DNA of 64,000 nucleotides from Providencia manganoxydans. GTDB taxonomy: Bacteria; Pseudomonadota; Gammaproteobacteria; Enterobacterales; Enterobacteriaceae. A program made the translations under genes and the position numbers. A model generated the notes under the pieces. The model searched no databases. It had not been told where the DNA came from and worked only from the letters and a program-made list of their open reading frames with translations. This document shows positions 35,598 to 43,481 of this stretch, in pieces (position 1 is the stretch's first letter; each line of letters begins with the position of its first letter). The stretch is taken from the NCBI RefSeq assembly GCF_016618195.1, contig NZ_CP067099.1:1178001-1242000 (forward strand), given 5' to 3'.

Positions 35598-36494
35598 ATG
35601 ACAAAAATTAAAGCTGCGATAGTGGGGTATGGTAATATCGGCCGTTACGCACTCGAAGCCGTGCTAGCTGCGGAAGATTTTGAGCTGGTTGGCGTAGTTC
35701 GTCGTAATATTCAAGATATCCCAACTGAATTAGCAGCGTATACAGTCGTTGATGATATTGAAAAACTCGGTAAAGTTGATGTGGCACTACTGTGCTCTCC
35801 GACACGTGCCATTGGTGATTTAGCTGAAAAGATCCTCAGCCTTGGGATCAACACGGTGGATAGCTTTGATGTGCATTCAGATATTGTGGCACTAAAAAAG
35901 CGTCTCGATAACGTCGCCAAACAACATAATCGTGTAGCAGTTGTTTCCGCAGGTTGGGATCCAGGCTCTGATTCAATTTTACGTACATTAATGTTAGCTA
36001 TGGCTCCTAAAGGCGTCACATTCACCAACTTTGGTCCTGGAATGAGTATGGGTCACAGTGTAGCGGCTAAAGCCATTGCAGGTGTCAAAGACGCATTATC
36101 AGTAACCATCCCTCTAGGTACGGGCGTTCATCGCCGTATGGTTTACATAGAGTTAGAGGCGGGTGCGAATTTTAATGATGTTGCAAAAGCGATCAAAGCA
36201 GACAGCTATTTCGCCTCTGATGAAACACATATTCGCCAAGTTGATAGTGTGGATGAATTAAAAGATGTTGGTCATGGCGTCCATATGACCCATAAAGGGG
36301 TGTCTGGAGCTACGCATAATCAACTATTTGAATATTCGATGCGTATAAATAACCCTGCGCTGACGTCACAATTTATGGTTTCCGCGGCGAGAGCATCGAT
36401 GAAACAGACGTCAGGTGCTTATACTGTCATTGAAATTCCACCGGTTAATTTCTTACAAGGTGATCTTGATAATTTGATTGCTAAGTTAGTCTAA
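35598..36494 (+). CDS. ddh: meso-Diaminopimelate D-dehydrogenase
   Basis: The ATG at 35598 has an AGGAG site and gives 298 residues; the GTG two codons earlier overlaps that site. The Rossmann loop is KIKAAIVGYGNIGRYALEA. The family blocks VDVALLCSPTRAIGDLAEKIL, NTVDSFDVHSDI, SAGWDPGSDS, NFGPGMSMGHSVAAKAI and GVSGATHNQLFEY are those of Ddh. The enzyme makes meso-DAP in one NADPH-dependent step from tetrahydrodipicolinate, bypassing the succinylase route. Ddh activity is known from Proteus and some Gram-positives but is absent from E. coli. Confidence 0.88.
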   Translation: MTKIKAAIVGYGNIGRYALEAVLAAEDFELVGVVRRNIQDIPTELAAYTVVDDIEKLGKVDVALLCSPTRAIGDLAEKILSLGINTVDSFDVHSDIVALKKRLDNVAKQHNRVAVVSAGWDPGSDSILRTLMLAMAPKGVTFTNFGPGMSMGHSVAAKAIAGVKDALSVTIPLGTGVHRRMVYIELEAGANFNDVAKAIKADSYFASDETHIRQVDSVDELKDVGHGVHMTHKGVSGATHNQLFEYSMRINNPALTSQFMVSAARASMKQTSGAYTVIEIPPVNFLQGDLDNLIAKLV

Positions 36495-36519
36495 TACTGG
36501 ATGGCATGATTGCCATAAA

Positions 36520-36596
36520 TATACTCATTATACTTCAAGTTGCAGCGTCGTTCGTTAAGCTATAGTGACTACGCTCACTCGAATTATCTAGAGTAT
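36520..36596. repeat. ERIC element copy 6 (77-bp internally deleted form)
   Basis: Both ends are intact (TATACTCATTATACTTCAAG and TCGAATTATCTAGAGTAT), but the whole right core between GCTCACTC and GAATTATC is missing. It lies between ddh and the membrane-protein gene. Confidence 0.85.
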
Positions 36597-36647
36597 GCAT
36601 TCATGCCGCTTACGCTTTTAATTGCAGTATTTCATTGAGTGTATAAC

Positions 36648-37379
36648 ATGGCTAAAAGCCCAAACAAAAAAGATAATGCAGATACCAAACCCTTTTTCTC
36701 TGCCAGCAACAAACCAGCTAAAAACATAGTAGAAAGCAAACATGCTTTTAGTGTGCTGCGTATGTTGTCAAAAATGATCGGCGTTGGGTTCTCGTTATTT
36801 TACGTAGGCTTTATTCTTTCTGTTTGGTTTTTTCCTGAATATTATGATGTCGCACTGATTTATAATTTAACGTTAATTCTAATTTTTGAGTTTATTTTAG
36901 TGCACTCAGGCGTTTTCATGTCGATCACGCGTAATATCAAAGTACTCATCTTTTTTGCATTGCTATATGGGCTATTTGCTTTTGCCATTAATTTTGCCGT
37001 ATTAGGGGATTCACCACTAATCCTTTATTTATACAGTTTTACCGTATTAAATCGCATGATCTATGGGTTAAGCAGCCGAACCGATAAAGAGCGCCAAGAG
37101 AACATGGGGTATTCGGCATTGATGGCAATGAACTTTATGTTTTGCATCTGTTTAGTGTTAATGATGTCTTGGTTAGTGCCGTATGGCGGTTTGACCCCTG
37201 AGTACCTGAACGCCATTGATTACTATAATTTAATCCCTTCAGGTGGCGAGTTCCCAGAAAAACCGCATATCGCTTTTGCTTTTGGGGTATTGTATTTTGG
37301 TTTACCTGTCGTATTGCCATTATTGTTTAAAGTATTAAGCAAAAAAACGGCGCGGTGGAAATGGCAGCAGCAAAAATAA
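36648..37379 (+). CDS. Unknown inner-membrane protein
   Basis: The ATG at 36648 gives 243 residues. A basic, Ser/Lys-rich start of about 40 residues precedes six hydrophobic segments, at roughly 47-65, 75-95, 102-125, 128-142, 160-178 and 205-228. A conserved-looking loop WLVPYGGLTPEYLNAIDYYNLIPSGGEFPEKPHI lies between the last two. I do not recognise the family and see no enzyme motif. It ends next to a hairpin shared with the convergent gene. Confidence 0.7.
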   Translation: MAKSPNKKDNADTKPFFSASNKPAKNIVESKHAFSVLRMLSKMIGVGFSLFYVGFILSVWFFPEYYDVALIYNLTLILIFEFILVHSGVFMSITRNIKVLIFFALLYGLFAFAINFAVLGDSPLILYLYSFTVLNRMIYGLSSRTDKERQENMGYSALMAMNFMFCICLVLMMSWLVPYGGLTPEYLNAIDYYNLIPSGGEFPEKPHIAFAFGVLYFGLPVVLPLLFKVLSKKTARWKWQQQK

Positions 37380-37401
37380 AGCACCTAGTCATAGGTGCTT
37401 T
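37370..37401. terminator. Two-way terminator between convergent genes
   Basis: The 10-bp arms AAAGCACCTA and TAGGTGCTTT close a GTCA loop. On the minus strand TTTATTTTTG follows, so it mainly serves the 37430-38257 gene. On the plus strand it overlaps the stop codon. Confidence 0.8.
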
Positions 37402-37429
37402 GAGTAAATGCCCTGGTGTAGGCTAAATA

Positions 37430-38257
37430 TTAACGCTTAATTGATTTGAATTTTTCTGTTGTTGCGGTTAGTGCGACTTCTGTTGGCAAACGTTCCATTG
37501 AGCTTGCACCATAAAAACCATGGCACTCAGGGCAATTTGCTAAAATATATTCTGCATCTTCTGGCGTGGCGATTGGACCACCATGACATAACACAATAAC
37601 ATCATCGCGTACGGCTTTTGCTGCTTTTGCCCAATCATTAATCAATGGGACACAGTCTTTGAGTGTTAACGCGGTTTCTGCACCAATATTACCACCGGTG
37701 GTTAGCCCCATATGTGGAACAATAATGTCAGCACCTGCTTCGGTCATCGCGATAGCATCTTCACGGCTAAATACGTATGGTGTAGTGAGTAAGCCTTTTT
37801 CATGCGCCAAGCGGATCATATCAACTTCTAACCCATAACCCATTCCTGTTTCTTCAAGGTTAGCGCGAAAATTACCGTCGATCAGACCTACGGTCGGGAA
37901 GTTCTGTACTCCAGCAAATCCAGTAGCTTTGAGCTCATCAAGGAAGCGATCGAATTGGCAGAAAGGATCCGTGCCATTCACACCAGCAAGTACAGGCGTG
38001 TGTTTAACGACAGGAAGAACTTCTTTTGCCATATCCATCACGATTTCGTTGGCATTACCATAAGCCAGCAGACCAGCCAGTGAACCACGCCCAGCCATGC
38101 GATAGCGGCCAGAGTTATAAATAACAATGAGGTCGATGCCACCCGCTTCTTCACATTTTGCTGATAAGCCAGTACCCGCACCGCCGCCGATAATGGGCTC
38201 GCCTCTAGCGATCATCTCTTTGAATTTATTCAGTAAGCTTTCGCGATTATGTTTCAT
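37430..38257 (-). CDS. PEP-hydrolase/PEP-mutase-like TIM-barrel protein
   Basis: This 275-residue protein belongs to the 'phosphoenolpyruvate hydrolase family' TIM barrels. Its blocks are [73 protein letters not shown] and [14 protein letters not shown], with [16 protein letters not shown] near the end. Family members typically sit with or are fused to a Tm-1-like UPF0261 protein, as here, where UPF0261 is the gene upstream. The reaction is not established. Two ERIC copies fill the gap to the upstream gene, but the shared promoter suggests one operon. Confidence 0.83.
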   Translation of the reverse strand: MKHNRESLLNKFKEMIARGEPIIGGGAGTGLSAKCEEAGGIDLIVIYNSGRYRMAGRGSLAGLLAYGNANEIVMDMAKEVLPVVKHTPVLAGVNGTDPFCQFDRFLDELKATGFAGVQNFPTVGLIDGNFRANLEETGMGYGLEVDMIRLAHEKGLLTTPYVFSREDAIAMTEAGADIIVPHMGLTTGGNIGAETALTLKDCVPLINDWAKAAKAVRDDVIVLCHGGPIATPEDAEYILANCPECHGFYGASSMERLPTEVALTATTEKFKSIKR

Positions 38258-38297
38258 TGGTGAACCTCTACTCGTTGTTCAAAATTTCCTGGTGTAT

Positions 38298-38421
38298 TAC
38301 TCGTCATACTTCAAGTTGCAGCGTTGTTGACTACGCTCATTCGCGCCAGTCACATACTTATGTATGCTCCTAGCGACTCACTCACTTGTCGCCTAGCTGC
38401 ACCTCGAATTATTTAGAGTAT
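38298..38421. repeat. ERIC element copy 7 (first of a tandem pair)
   Basis: A full copy from TACTCGTCATACTTCAAG to TCGAATTATTTAGAGTA with the core GCGCCAGTCACATACTTATG. It lies between the two genes of the UPF0261 operon, 41 bases upstream of the barrel gene start. Confidence 0.93.
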
Positions 38422-38422
38422 C

Positions 38423-38555
38423 TACTCGTCATACTTCAAGTTGCAGCGCTTTTCGTTAAGGTATGGTGACTACGCTCATTCGCGCCAGTCACATACTTAT
38501 GTATGCTCCTAGCGACTCACTCACTTGTCGCCTAGCTGCACTCGAATTCAGAGTG
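38423..38555. repeat. ERIC element copy 8 (tandem; overlaps the end of the UPF0261 gene)
   Basis: It follows copy 7 directly and carries the GCTTTTCGTTAAGG insert. Its last part is eroded (GCTGCACTCGAATTCAGAG instead of GCTGCACCTCGAATTATTTAGAG). It covers the last eight or so codons and the stop of the UPF0261 gene. Confidence 0.9.
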
Positions 38556-39752
38556 TAAATCAATCACTTGTTCGCAAAACTCCATTGAGTTAATGTGGTA
38601 AGGACTCAAAATAAGTTTGCGTTTTTCTGTTGTTATAATATTTTCAGTTAATGCATCGATAAATGCTTGATCCGCTTCAGGATCCCAAAATTGCCCACCT
38701 TCGATGTCTAAAGCAGAGAAACCTGCTGTAGGCACAATAAAACGGACTTCACCTTCGCAGCGGTTAAGTTTGTCTGCTATCCATCGGCCCATGATTTGAT
38801 TTTCTTCTTTGGTGGTTCGCATTAAGGTGACTTGGGCATTGTGGTGATAAAATAATCGGTCACGATATTGCTCTGGGACGGTTGAAGGTCGGCCAAAGTT
38901 CACCATATCGAGTGCGCCACAAGAAAGCACACACGGGGTCTCAGTCCGTGCAATGGCACCAAAGCGATCTTCATCGCAGGCTAAAACACCATTAAAGAGA
39001 TAGTCACAAACTTCTGTGGTGGTGATATCGAGTACCGAGTGTAGCAGGCGACTATCAATCAATTTTTCCATTGCTTTACCACCACTACCTGTAGCGTGAA
39101 ACACTAAGCAATCGTATTGCGATTCAAGTCGCTCAGTGAGTTGCTGAACACAAGGTGTTGTCACACCAAACATGGTCAGGGCAATGGCTGGTTTCAATAT
39201 TTCATCTGTATCGTCTTCACGATGAAAATAGACTGCACCTGCGATTTGGTTAGCGGCATTTTTAAGGACTTTACGAGAAATAATATTTAATCCAGAAACA
39301 TCCGTGACGGAGTACATCATGGAAATATCACTTGCTCCGATATAGCCTGAGATATCACCTGAGGCCATCGTTGAAACCATGAGTTTAGGGATACCAACGG
39401 GAAGCGCTTGCATTGCAGGAGTGATCAATGCAGTACCACCAGAACCACCTAAACCTAATATCGCAGCAACATCAGTTTGAGCCGCAAGGTAAAGACTAAA
39501 AGCTTGTGACATCGCTTCTATCGCTTTTCCTCTATCACCACAGAATACGGCCTTAGCACCATCAGGGTAATATTCGGCAATCGTTTGGGCACTAATATCA
39601 GCATTTCTGTTAAGTTGTTTTGGCTGAGTGGTTAGGTCGACGGTACGAACGGACAAACCTGTTGCTTTAATTAAATCGCAGACATAGAACAATTCGTCAC
39701 TTTTGGTATCTAACGTTGATGCTATGTAGATGTATCCTTGATGCTGTTTCAT
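38532..39752 (-). CDS. UPF0261 (Tm-1-like) ATP-binding domain protein
   Basis: The 406-residue protein matches UPF0261: an N-terminal domain opening [22 protein letters not shown], then [34 protein letters not shown], and a second domain with [17 protein letters not shown] and [13 protein letters not shown]. It is related to the inhibitor domain of plant Tm-1, which binds ATP. Its bacterial role is unknown. The final residues (SEFECS) and the TAG stop are read from ERIC sequence. Transcription should start near 39900 from a TetR-controlled promoter, with another ERIC in the leader. Confidence 0.88.
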   Translation of the reverse strand: MKQHQGYIYIASTLDTKSDELFYVCDLIKATGLSVRTVDLTTQPKQLNRNADISAQTIAEYYPDGAKAVFCGDRGKAIEAMSQAFSLYLAAQTDVAAILGLGGSGGTALITPAMQALPVGIPKLMVSTMASGDISGYIGASDISMMYSVTDVSGLNIISRKVLKNAANQIAGAVYFHREDDTDEILKPAIALTMFGVTTPCVQQLTERLESQYDCLVFHATGSGGKAMEKLIDSRLLHSVLDITTTEVCDYLFNGVLACDEDRFGAIARTETPCVLSCGALDMVNFGRPSTVPEQYRDRLFYHHNAQVTLMRTTKEENQIMGRWIADKLNRCEGEVRFIVPTAGFSALDIEGGQFWDPEADQAFIDALTENIITTEKRKLILSPYHINSMEFCEQVIDLHSEFECS

Positions 39753-39765
39753 CGAAAAATCCTTA

Positions 39766-39870
39766 TATACTCGTCATACTTCCAGTTGCAGTGCTTTTGG
39801 GTAAGCGATGGTGACTTTCAGCAATTCATTCACTTACCGCCTAGCTGCACCTCGAATCATTTAGAATATA
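39766..39870. repeat. ERIC element copy 9 (internally shortened)
   Basis: About 105 bp with ends TATACTCGTCATACTTCCAG and CTCGAATCATTTAGAATATA. The ATACTTATG core is lost. It lies in the leader of the UPF0261 operon, between promoter and start codon. Confidence 0.88.
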
Positions 39871-39900
39871 GGTTAGGTAGATGTTTAATTTATCATCCGA

Positions 39901-39918
39901 ATGAGACTATAGTATCAT
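39901..39918. promoter_or_regulatory. TetR operator overlapping the -10 box of the UPF0261 promoter
   Basis: ATGAGACTATAGTATCAT is an inverted repeat with one imperfect pair. Read on the minus strand its centre is TATAGT (39906-39911), a -10 box. It shares the ATGAGA half-site with the operator at 39932-39955, 34 bases away centre to centre. Confidence 0.8.
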
Positions 39919-39934
39919 TTGTGTTAAATGTAAA
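39906..39934 (-). promoter_or_regulatory. Sigma-70 promoter of the UPF0261 operon
   Basis: On the minus strand TTTACA (39929-39934) and TATAGT (39906-39911) are separated by exactly 17 bases. Both boxes are covered by the ATGAGA-type operators, so bound TetR would block RNA polymerase. Confidence 0.82.
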
Positions 39935-39955
39935 ATGAGATTGCAGTCTCATTTT
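39932..39955. promoter_or_regulatory. TetR operator overlapping the -35 box of the UPF0261 promoter
   Basis: Arms AAAATGAGA and TCTCATTTT pair perfectly across a six-base centre containing TGCA. The left edge overlaps the -35 box. It is probably bound by the divergent TetR protein encoded at 40176. Confidence 0.82.
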
Positions 39956-40175
39956 TTGGTTTTATTAACATAAATTTATTGTGATAATAATAATTTATTG
40001 ATAAATAATAGTATTTTAATTTTATGCCGTTTTTACTTTTTAAGTAAATGTCATGTTTTTGCAATCTCAATGATAAGTTCTCAAGATAACTCAATAAGCA
40101 GTAGCCGCCATTACGGCAAAATGACATGATGAGTTAATCGTTGTTGTCGCAAAACGTTTTCAGGAGGAGGGAACG

Positions 40176-40802
40176 ATGTCATCAATAAATATTAGTAATG
40201 AATATAAAGGGACAAGGAAACGTACTTATATATTATTAGTTAATACGGCATTAGAACTGTTTGAAAAAGGAGGTATGCCATCTGTTTCTGAATTGGCTAT
40301 TGAGGCTGGGGTATCAAGGGCGACCGCTTATCGTTATTTTCCAACTCAAAGCGATCTGATCGCTGCAACAGTTAATGCGAGCCTTGGTCCTATTTTAACA
40401 TGGCGTCCACAAAGTGAAAAAACAGAGGAACGCATTAAAGAATTGTTATCCTTTGCTTTGCCTAGAATGTTTGAACATGAAGGGGCATTAAGAGCCGCAT
40501 TACAGGTTTCATTGCAGCAGTGGGCAGAGGGACGCTCATTGAATTTAGATCCAAAAGAAAAACGCCTTGAAAGAGGGAACCGTAAAGATATTTTAGCTAT
40601 GGTCACCGCACCCATGAAAGGTGAATTCCCCGCAGAACTGATTGATAAAGTGATTAAAGCTTTTTCAGTGATTTATGGTTCTGAAATCTTTTTAGTCTTA
40701 AAAGATATTTGGAAGCAAAATGATAGTGAAGTGATTGAATTAACACAATGGATTGCAAAAGCGATTATTAACCAAGCTATTGCAGATAAAAATACGTTGT
40801 AA
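40176..40802 (+). CDS. TetR-family regulator, divergent from the UPF0261 operon
   Basis: This 208-residue protein has a TetR DNA-binding domain (YILLVNTALELFEKGGMPSVSELAIEAGVSRATAYRYFPTQSDLIAATV) at residues 15-65 and an all-helical ligand domain behind it. It starts at an ATG with a strong GGAGGAGGG site. Its divergent neighbour's promoter carries two ATGAGA palindromes, the likely operators. The ligand is probably a substrate of the UPF0261/barrel pair, which is inference. Confidence 0.88.
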   Translation: MSSINISNEYKGTRKRTYILLVNTALELFEKGGMPSVSELAIEAGVSRATAYRYFPTQSDLIAATVNASLGPILTWRPQSEKTEERIKELLSFALPRMFEHEGALRAALQVSLQQWAEGRSLNLDPKEKRLERGNRKDILAMVTAPMKGEFPAELIDKVIKAFSVIYGSEIFLVLKDIWKQNDSEVIELTQWIAKAIINQAIADKNTL

Positions 40803-40805
40803 CGA

Positions 40806-40934
40806 TACTCGTCATACTTCAAGTTGCAGCGCTTTTCGTTAAGGTATGGTGACTACGCTCATTCGCGTCAGTCACATACTTATGTATGCTCCTAGCGACT
40901 CATTCACTTGTCGCCTAGCTGCACCTCGAATTAT
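40806..40934. repeat. ERIC element copy 10
   Basis: A full copy from TACTCGTCATACTTCAAG to CCTCGAATTAT, starting four bases after the TetR stop. It carries the GCTTTTCGTTAAGG insert, like copy 8. Confidence 0.92.
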
Positions 40935-40935
40935 C

Positions 40936-40969
40936 AACAAAGAACTGTAGGGGGCTATCGTTCTTTGTT
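40936..40969. terminator. Hairpin between TetR and GNAT genes
   Basis: The 10-bp arms AACAAAGAAC and GTTCTTTGTT enclose 14 bases. It overlaps the end of the GNAT gene. No long T run follows, so it is a possible terminator for both convergent genes. Confidence 0.5.
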
Positions 40970-41387
40970 AAGAACATGATAATTTTTTCATAAAATAATA
41001 TTTTTCATGTTGAACGGGGTATTCAATCAGCGTTGAAATGATTTGGTAGCCTTGTTTTTCATAAAATGGCTTAGCTTGGAAACTGAAAGTATCGACTTCA
41101 GCGTATTTTGCCCCCAACTGTTTAGCTTTATCTTCCATTGCTTGAATCAATTGTGTTCCGATACCTTGTTTGCGGAGCGATTCATCAAGCCAAAGGTATT
41201 TTATCCTAAGCCAATTACCGAGTTTAGAACCGGTAATTCCGCCTAATATTTTGCCCTCTCGCTCATAAAAAACAGCAAGGGGACTATGAATATCTTCATT
41301 GAAAAATTGTAAATTATAGGTAAGCAATGACTGATAAATCTGCTCAATTTCGGCTTCGGAAGGGGAAGTGGTAATACGCAGTGTCAT
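40968..41387 (-). CDS. GNAT-family N-acetyltransferase
   Basis: The 139-residue protein is a single GNAT domain. LGGITGSKLGNWLRIKYLWLDESLRKQGIGTQLIQAMEDKAKQLGA includes the acetyl-CoA pyrophosphate loop (RKQGIGTQLI). DTFSFQAKPFYEKQGYQ is the usual C-terminal strand-turn. The acceptor substrate is not evident. Related small GNATs acetylate polyamines, aminoglycosides or protein N-termini. Confidence 0.87.
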   Translation of the reverse strand: MTLRITTSPSEAEIEQIYQSLLTYNLQFFNEDIHSPLAVFYEREGKILGGITGSKLGNWLRIKYLWLDESLRKQGIGTQLIQAMEDKAKQLGAKYAEVDTFSFQAKPFYEKQGYQIISTLIEYPVQHEKYYFMKKLSCS

Positions 41388-41483
41388 CGGCTTTCCTTAT
41401 TAATATGATGGTCAGTAATAAAGCACTTATAGATTATTTATATATCAATAATGTAATGAATCCAATCAAGTTAAACGATACTA

Positions 41484-41505
41484 TTATACTCTAAATAAAT
41501 CGAAG
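41484..41505. repeat. ERIC end fragment
   Basis: TATACTCTAAATAAATCGAAG is one ERIC terminus (reverse sense) with no second end. It lies just upstream of the AbrB-type gene. A chance or decayed remnant. Confidence 0.45.
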
Positions 41506-41538
41506 CACTGAATGCTCTTGCAGTAATAAGGTTGTGTG

Positions 41539-42594
41539 ATGATAAGATTATTGAAGATGGGACTGGGGATTGTTATTTGTGCCTTAATTGGTGGGACAAT
41601 GACACACCTAGGCGTACCTCTTGCCCTGATGTTTGGCCCTATCATCGCTGTTATTGTGTTTAACCGTTTTAAGATCCAATTTGCAGTTCCTAAATATACC
41701 TTAACATTTGTACAAATATCACTCGGTACCTCTGTTGGCTTGATGTTTAATCAAGTCTCTCTTGGGCAAGCTGAAAACCTATTTTTGTTATTAATCATGC
41801 TAGTGGTTTGCCTCGCAGTACAGTTTTCATTTAGCTACTTCTGGTTTCATCGTAAAGTGGGCTGGACAAAGCAAGAGGCTATGTTAGGTTCTGTTCCTGG
41901 CGCAATGGCTGCGATATTAGCACTGACTGATCATACCCATACTCCACCACAAAAAATTGTTATTTCACATACTATCCGTTTGATTATTCTAATTTTATTA
42001 GCGGGTGTTGTCGTTGGTAGTGATGGAGACCCACAGCCTCTTTTGGTACTTCCTTCTTTAACATGGCAATCATCATTTTGGCTATTGGTAATTGTATTAA
42101 CGGGGCTAGGCTTAGGGTTGGTTTTACAAAGAATGCATGTCCCCGCCCCCTTTATGTTGACTTCTTTGGGAGCAGCAACCTTAATTCAGAGTTGGCTTGA
42201 TATACAACTCAATTTCCCTGTTTTGATCACTGAACTTAGCATGGTGCTGATTGGGATGAATATTGGTAACCATTTTATTGTGTTTCCACTTTCATCGCTG
42301 ATCAAAAATATTTATTCGTCAGCGCAAGTCGTCATTATAAATATCTTTTTAACCTTATTGATCACGGTATTTGCATCTTGGATAACAGGATATCCTATCC
42401 CTGTCTTGTTGCTAGCATGGGCGCCAGGCAGCATGGAAGCGATGACATTTGCGGCTATTACCATGAATCTCGACGCAGGGTTCGTGATGTCGAATCACAT
42501 TATTAGAATGGTGATCATTCAAAGTATCCCATCTATTGCTATGTTTTGGCAGGAGCGCAGAGCGAAGAAGAGGAATAGTAGCTCCCCTGATTAA
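41539..42594 (+). CDS. AbrB-family (AmoA-like) integral membrane protein
   Basis: The ATG at 41539, after AAGG, gives 351 residues. The adjacent GTG is an alternative. About ten hydrophobic segments form two repeats, with GLGIVICALIGGTMTHLGVPLALMFGPIIAV at the start and LLAWAPGSMEAMTFAAITMNLDAGFVMSNHIIRM near the end. This is the PF05145-type 'AbrB' membrane family, named for a regulatory effect in Bacillus and unrelated to the AbrB DNA-binding protein. A permease role is likely. Confidence 0.85.
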   Translation: MIRLLKMGLGIVICALIGGTMTHLGVPLALMFGPIIAVIVFNRFKIQFAVPKYTLTFVQISLGTSVGLMFNQVSLGQAENLFLLLIMLVVCLAVQFSFSYFWFHRKVGWTKQEAMLGSVPGAMAAILALTDHTHTPPQKIVISHTIRLIILILLAGVVVGSDGDPQPLLVLPSLTWQSSFWLLVIVLTGLGLGLVLQRMHVPAPFMLTSLGAATLIQSWLDIQLNFPVLITELSMVLIGMNIGNHFIVFPLSSLIKNIYSSAQVVIINIFLTLLITVFASWITGYPIPVLLLAWAPGSMEAMTFAAITMNLDAGFVMSNHIIRMVIIQSIPSIAMFWQERRAKKRNSSSPD

Positions 42595-42607
42595 GGGGGA
42601 GTATAGA

Positions 42608-42742
42608 GACTCGTCATGTTTCAAGTTACTGCATTTTATATTGGGGCATGGTGACTTACGTTTTCTGATGTCAGTCACTGTGTTTTCTAAGTTCCCTAGC
42701 AGCTGATTGGCAGGTCTTTTAGTTGCTCCTTGAATGACTTAG
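42608..42742. repeat. ERIC element copy 11 (diverged)
   Basis: It starts GACTCGTCATGTTTCAAG and ends TCCTTGAATGACTTAG. The GGTGACTTACG and GTCAGTCACTGTG parts of the core can be followed, but many bases differ. It fills the gap between the convergent AbrB-type gene and yacC. Confidence 0.7.
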
Positions 42743-42749
42743 CGTTTCG

Positions 42750-43097
42750 TTATTTGACGTAAGCGAATAATCCTAGTGAGTCGCGAGCCAAAGATTGACA
42801 TTTAAACTCCTGAGAAAGAGGGATCCCTTTGAGATCATTGTAGCTTTCCTTATTTAACTGGGTCATTTTACTGGAATCATAATCACCGAGATCCCATTTG
42901 TTACTACGAGCGAAGTAAATAATGGCACGTTCAATTTCTCGATCGGGAATTTGCGAATAACCACAGTCATATTTTAAATAAATGAAAACCGCCGTCAGAT
43001 CAGCAAGATCTTCAGCTTCATTGGGGCTTAGTGCTCTGGCAGAATGTGTTATCCCTAACAGAGTAATGAGGTAAAAAATTACGGTAAATTTGCGCAT
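42750..43097 (-). CDS. yacC: YacC, secreted protein of unknown function
   Basis: The 115-residue protein has a signal peptide ending HSARA-LSP and a mature domain with SPNEAEDLADLTAVFIYLKYDCGYSQIP, ALYFARSNKWDLG-type and CQSLARDSLGLFAYVK segments. These match E. coli YacC, which is the same length and also lies beside cueO. Two Cys in the mature part probably form a disulfide. The family relates to pilotin-like OutS/PulS proteins, but a role is not shown. Confidence 0.9.
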   Translation of the reverse strand: MRKFTVIFYLITLLGITHSARALSPNEAEDLADLTAVFIYLKYDCGYSQIPDREIERAIIYFARSNKWDLGDYDSSKMTQLNKESYNDLKGIPLSQEFKCQSLARDSLGLFAYVK

Positions 43098-43211
43098 TCA
43101 ATATTCTATCTGTTTTTTATGTCAAGTAACGTTAACATAATAATAGAATTGTTAGTCAAGTATATTTTTCTTAAATCTGTGTAATATACCCATAATAACT
43201 CTGTGGTTTCC

Positions 43212-43242
43212 TTGACCTTCCTGTAAGGGGAAGCTTTATCAT
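43212..43242 (+). promoter_or_regulatory. CueR-controlled promoter of cueO
   Basis: TTGACC (43212-43217) and TATCAT (43237-43242) are 19 bases apart, the lengthened spacing that MerR-family activators correct. Between them lies ACCTTCC-N7-GGAAGCT, the CueR dyad. Copper-induced transcription is expected. An ERIC separates it from the start codon, giving a leader of over 220 bases. Confidence 0.9.
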
Positions 43243-43249
43243 TTTTAGA

Positions 43250-43390
43250 TATTCTCATCATCATTCAAGTTGCAACGCCTCTCGCTAAGGTATGTGGACT
43301 ACACTCACTCGTGCTAGTCACCGTGTTTTCTGTGCTCAAAGCGACTTATTGACGGGCGTCTAGCTGGATCTCGAATTATTTAGAGAATAT
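43250..43390. repeat. ERIC element copy 12 (in the cueO leader)
   Basis: From TATTCTCATCATCATTCAAG to TCGAATTATTTAGAGAATAT, with a diverged core. It lies entirely within the transcribed leader of cueO, so its hairpin should be part of the mRNA. Confidence 0.85.
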
Positions 43391-43481
43391 TAAACCATAT
43401 TTTGTTTCTAAACGATAATCTCAAGTAGAGCTATTGGTTTAATTATCTTATTGATTTGATAAATAAAAAGGAAGGTTATCA

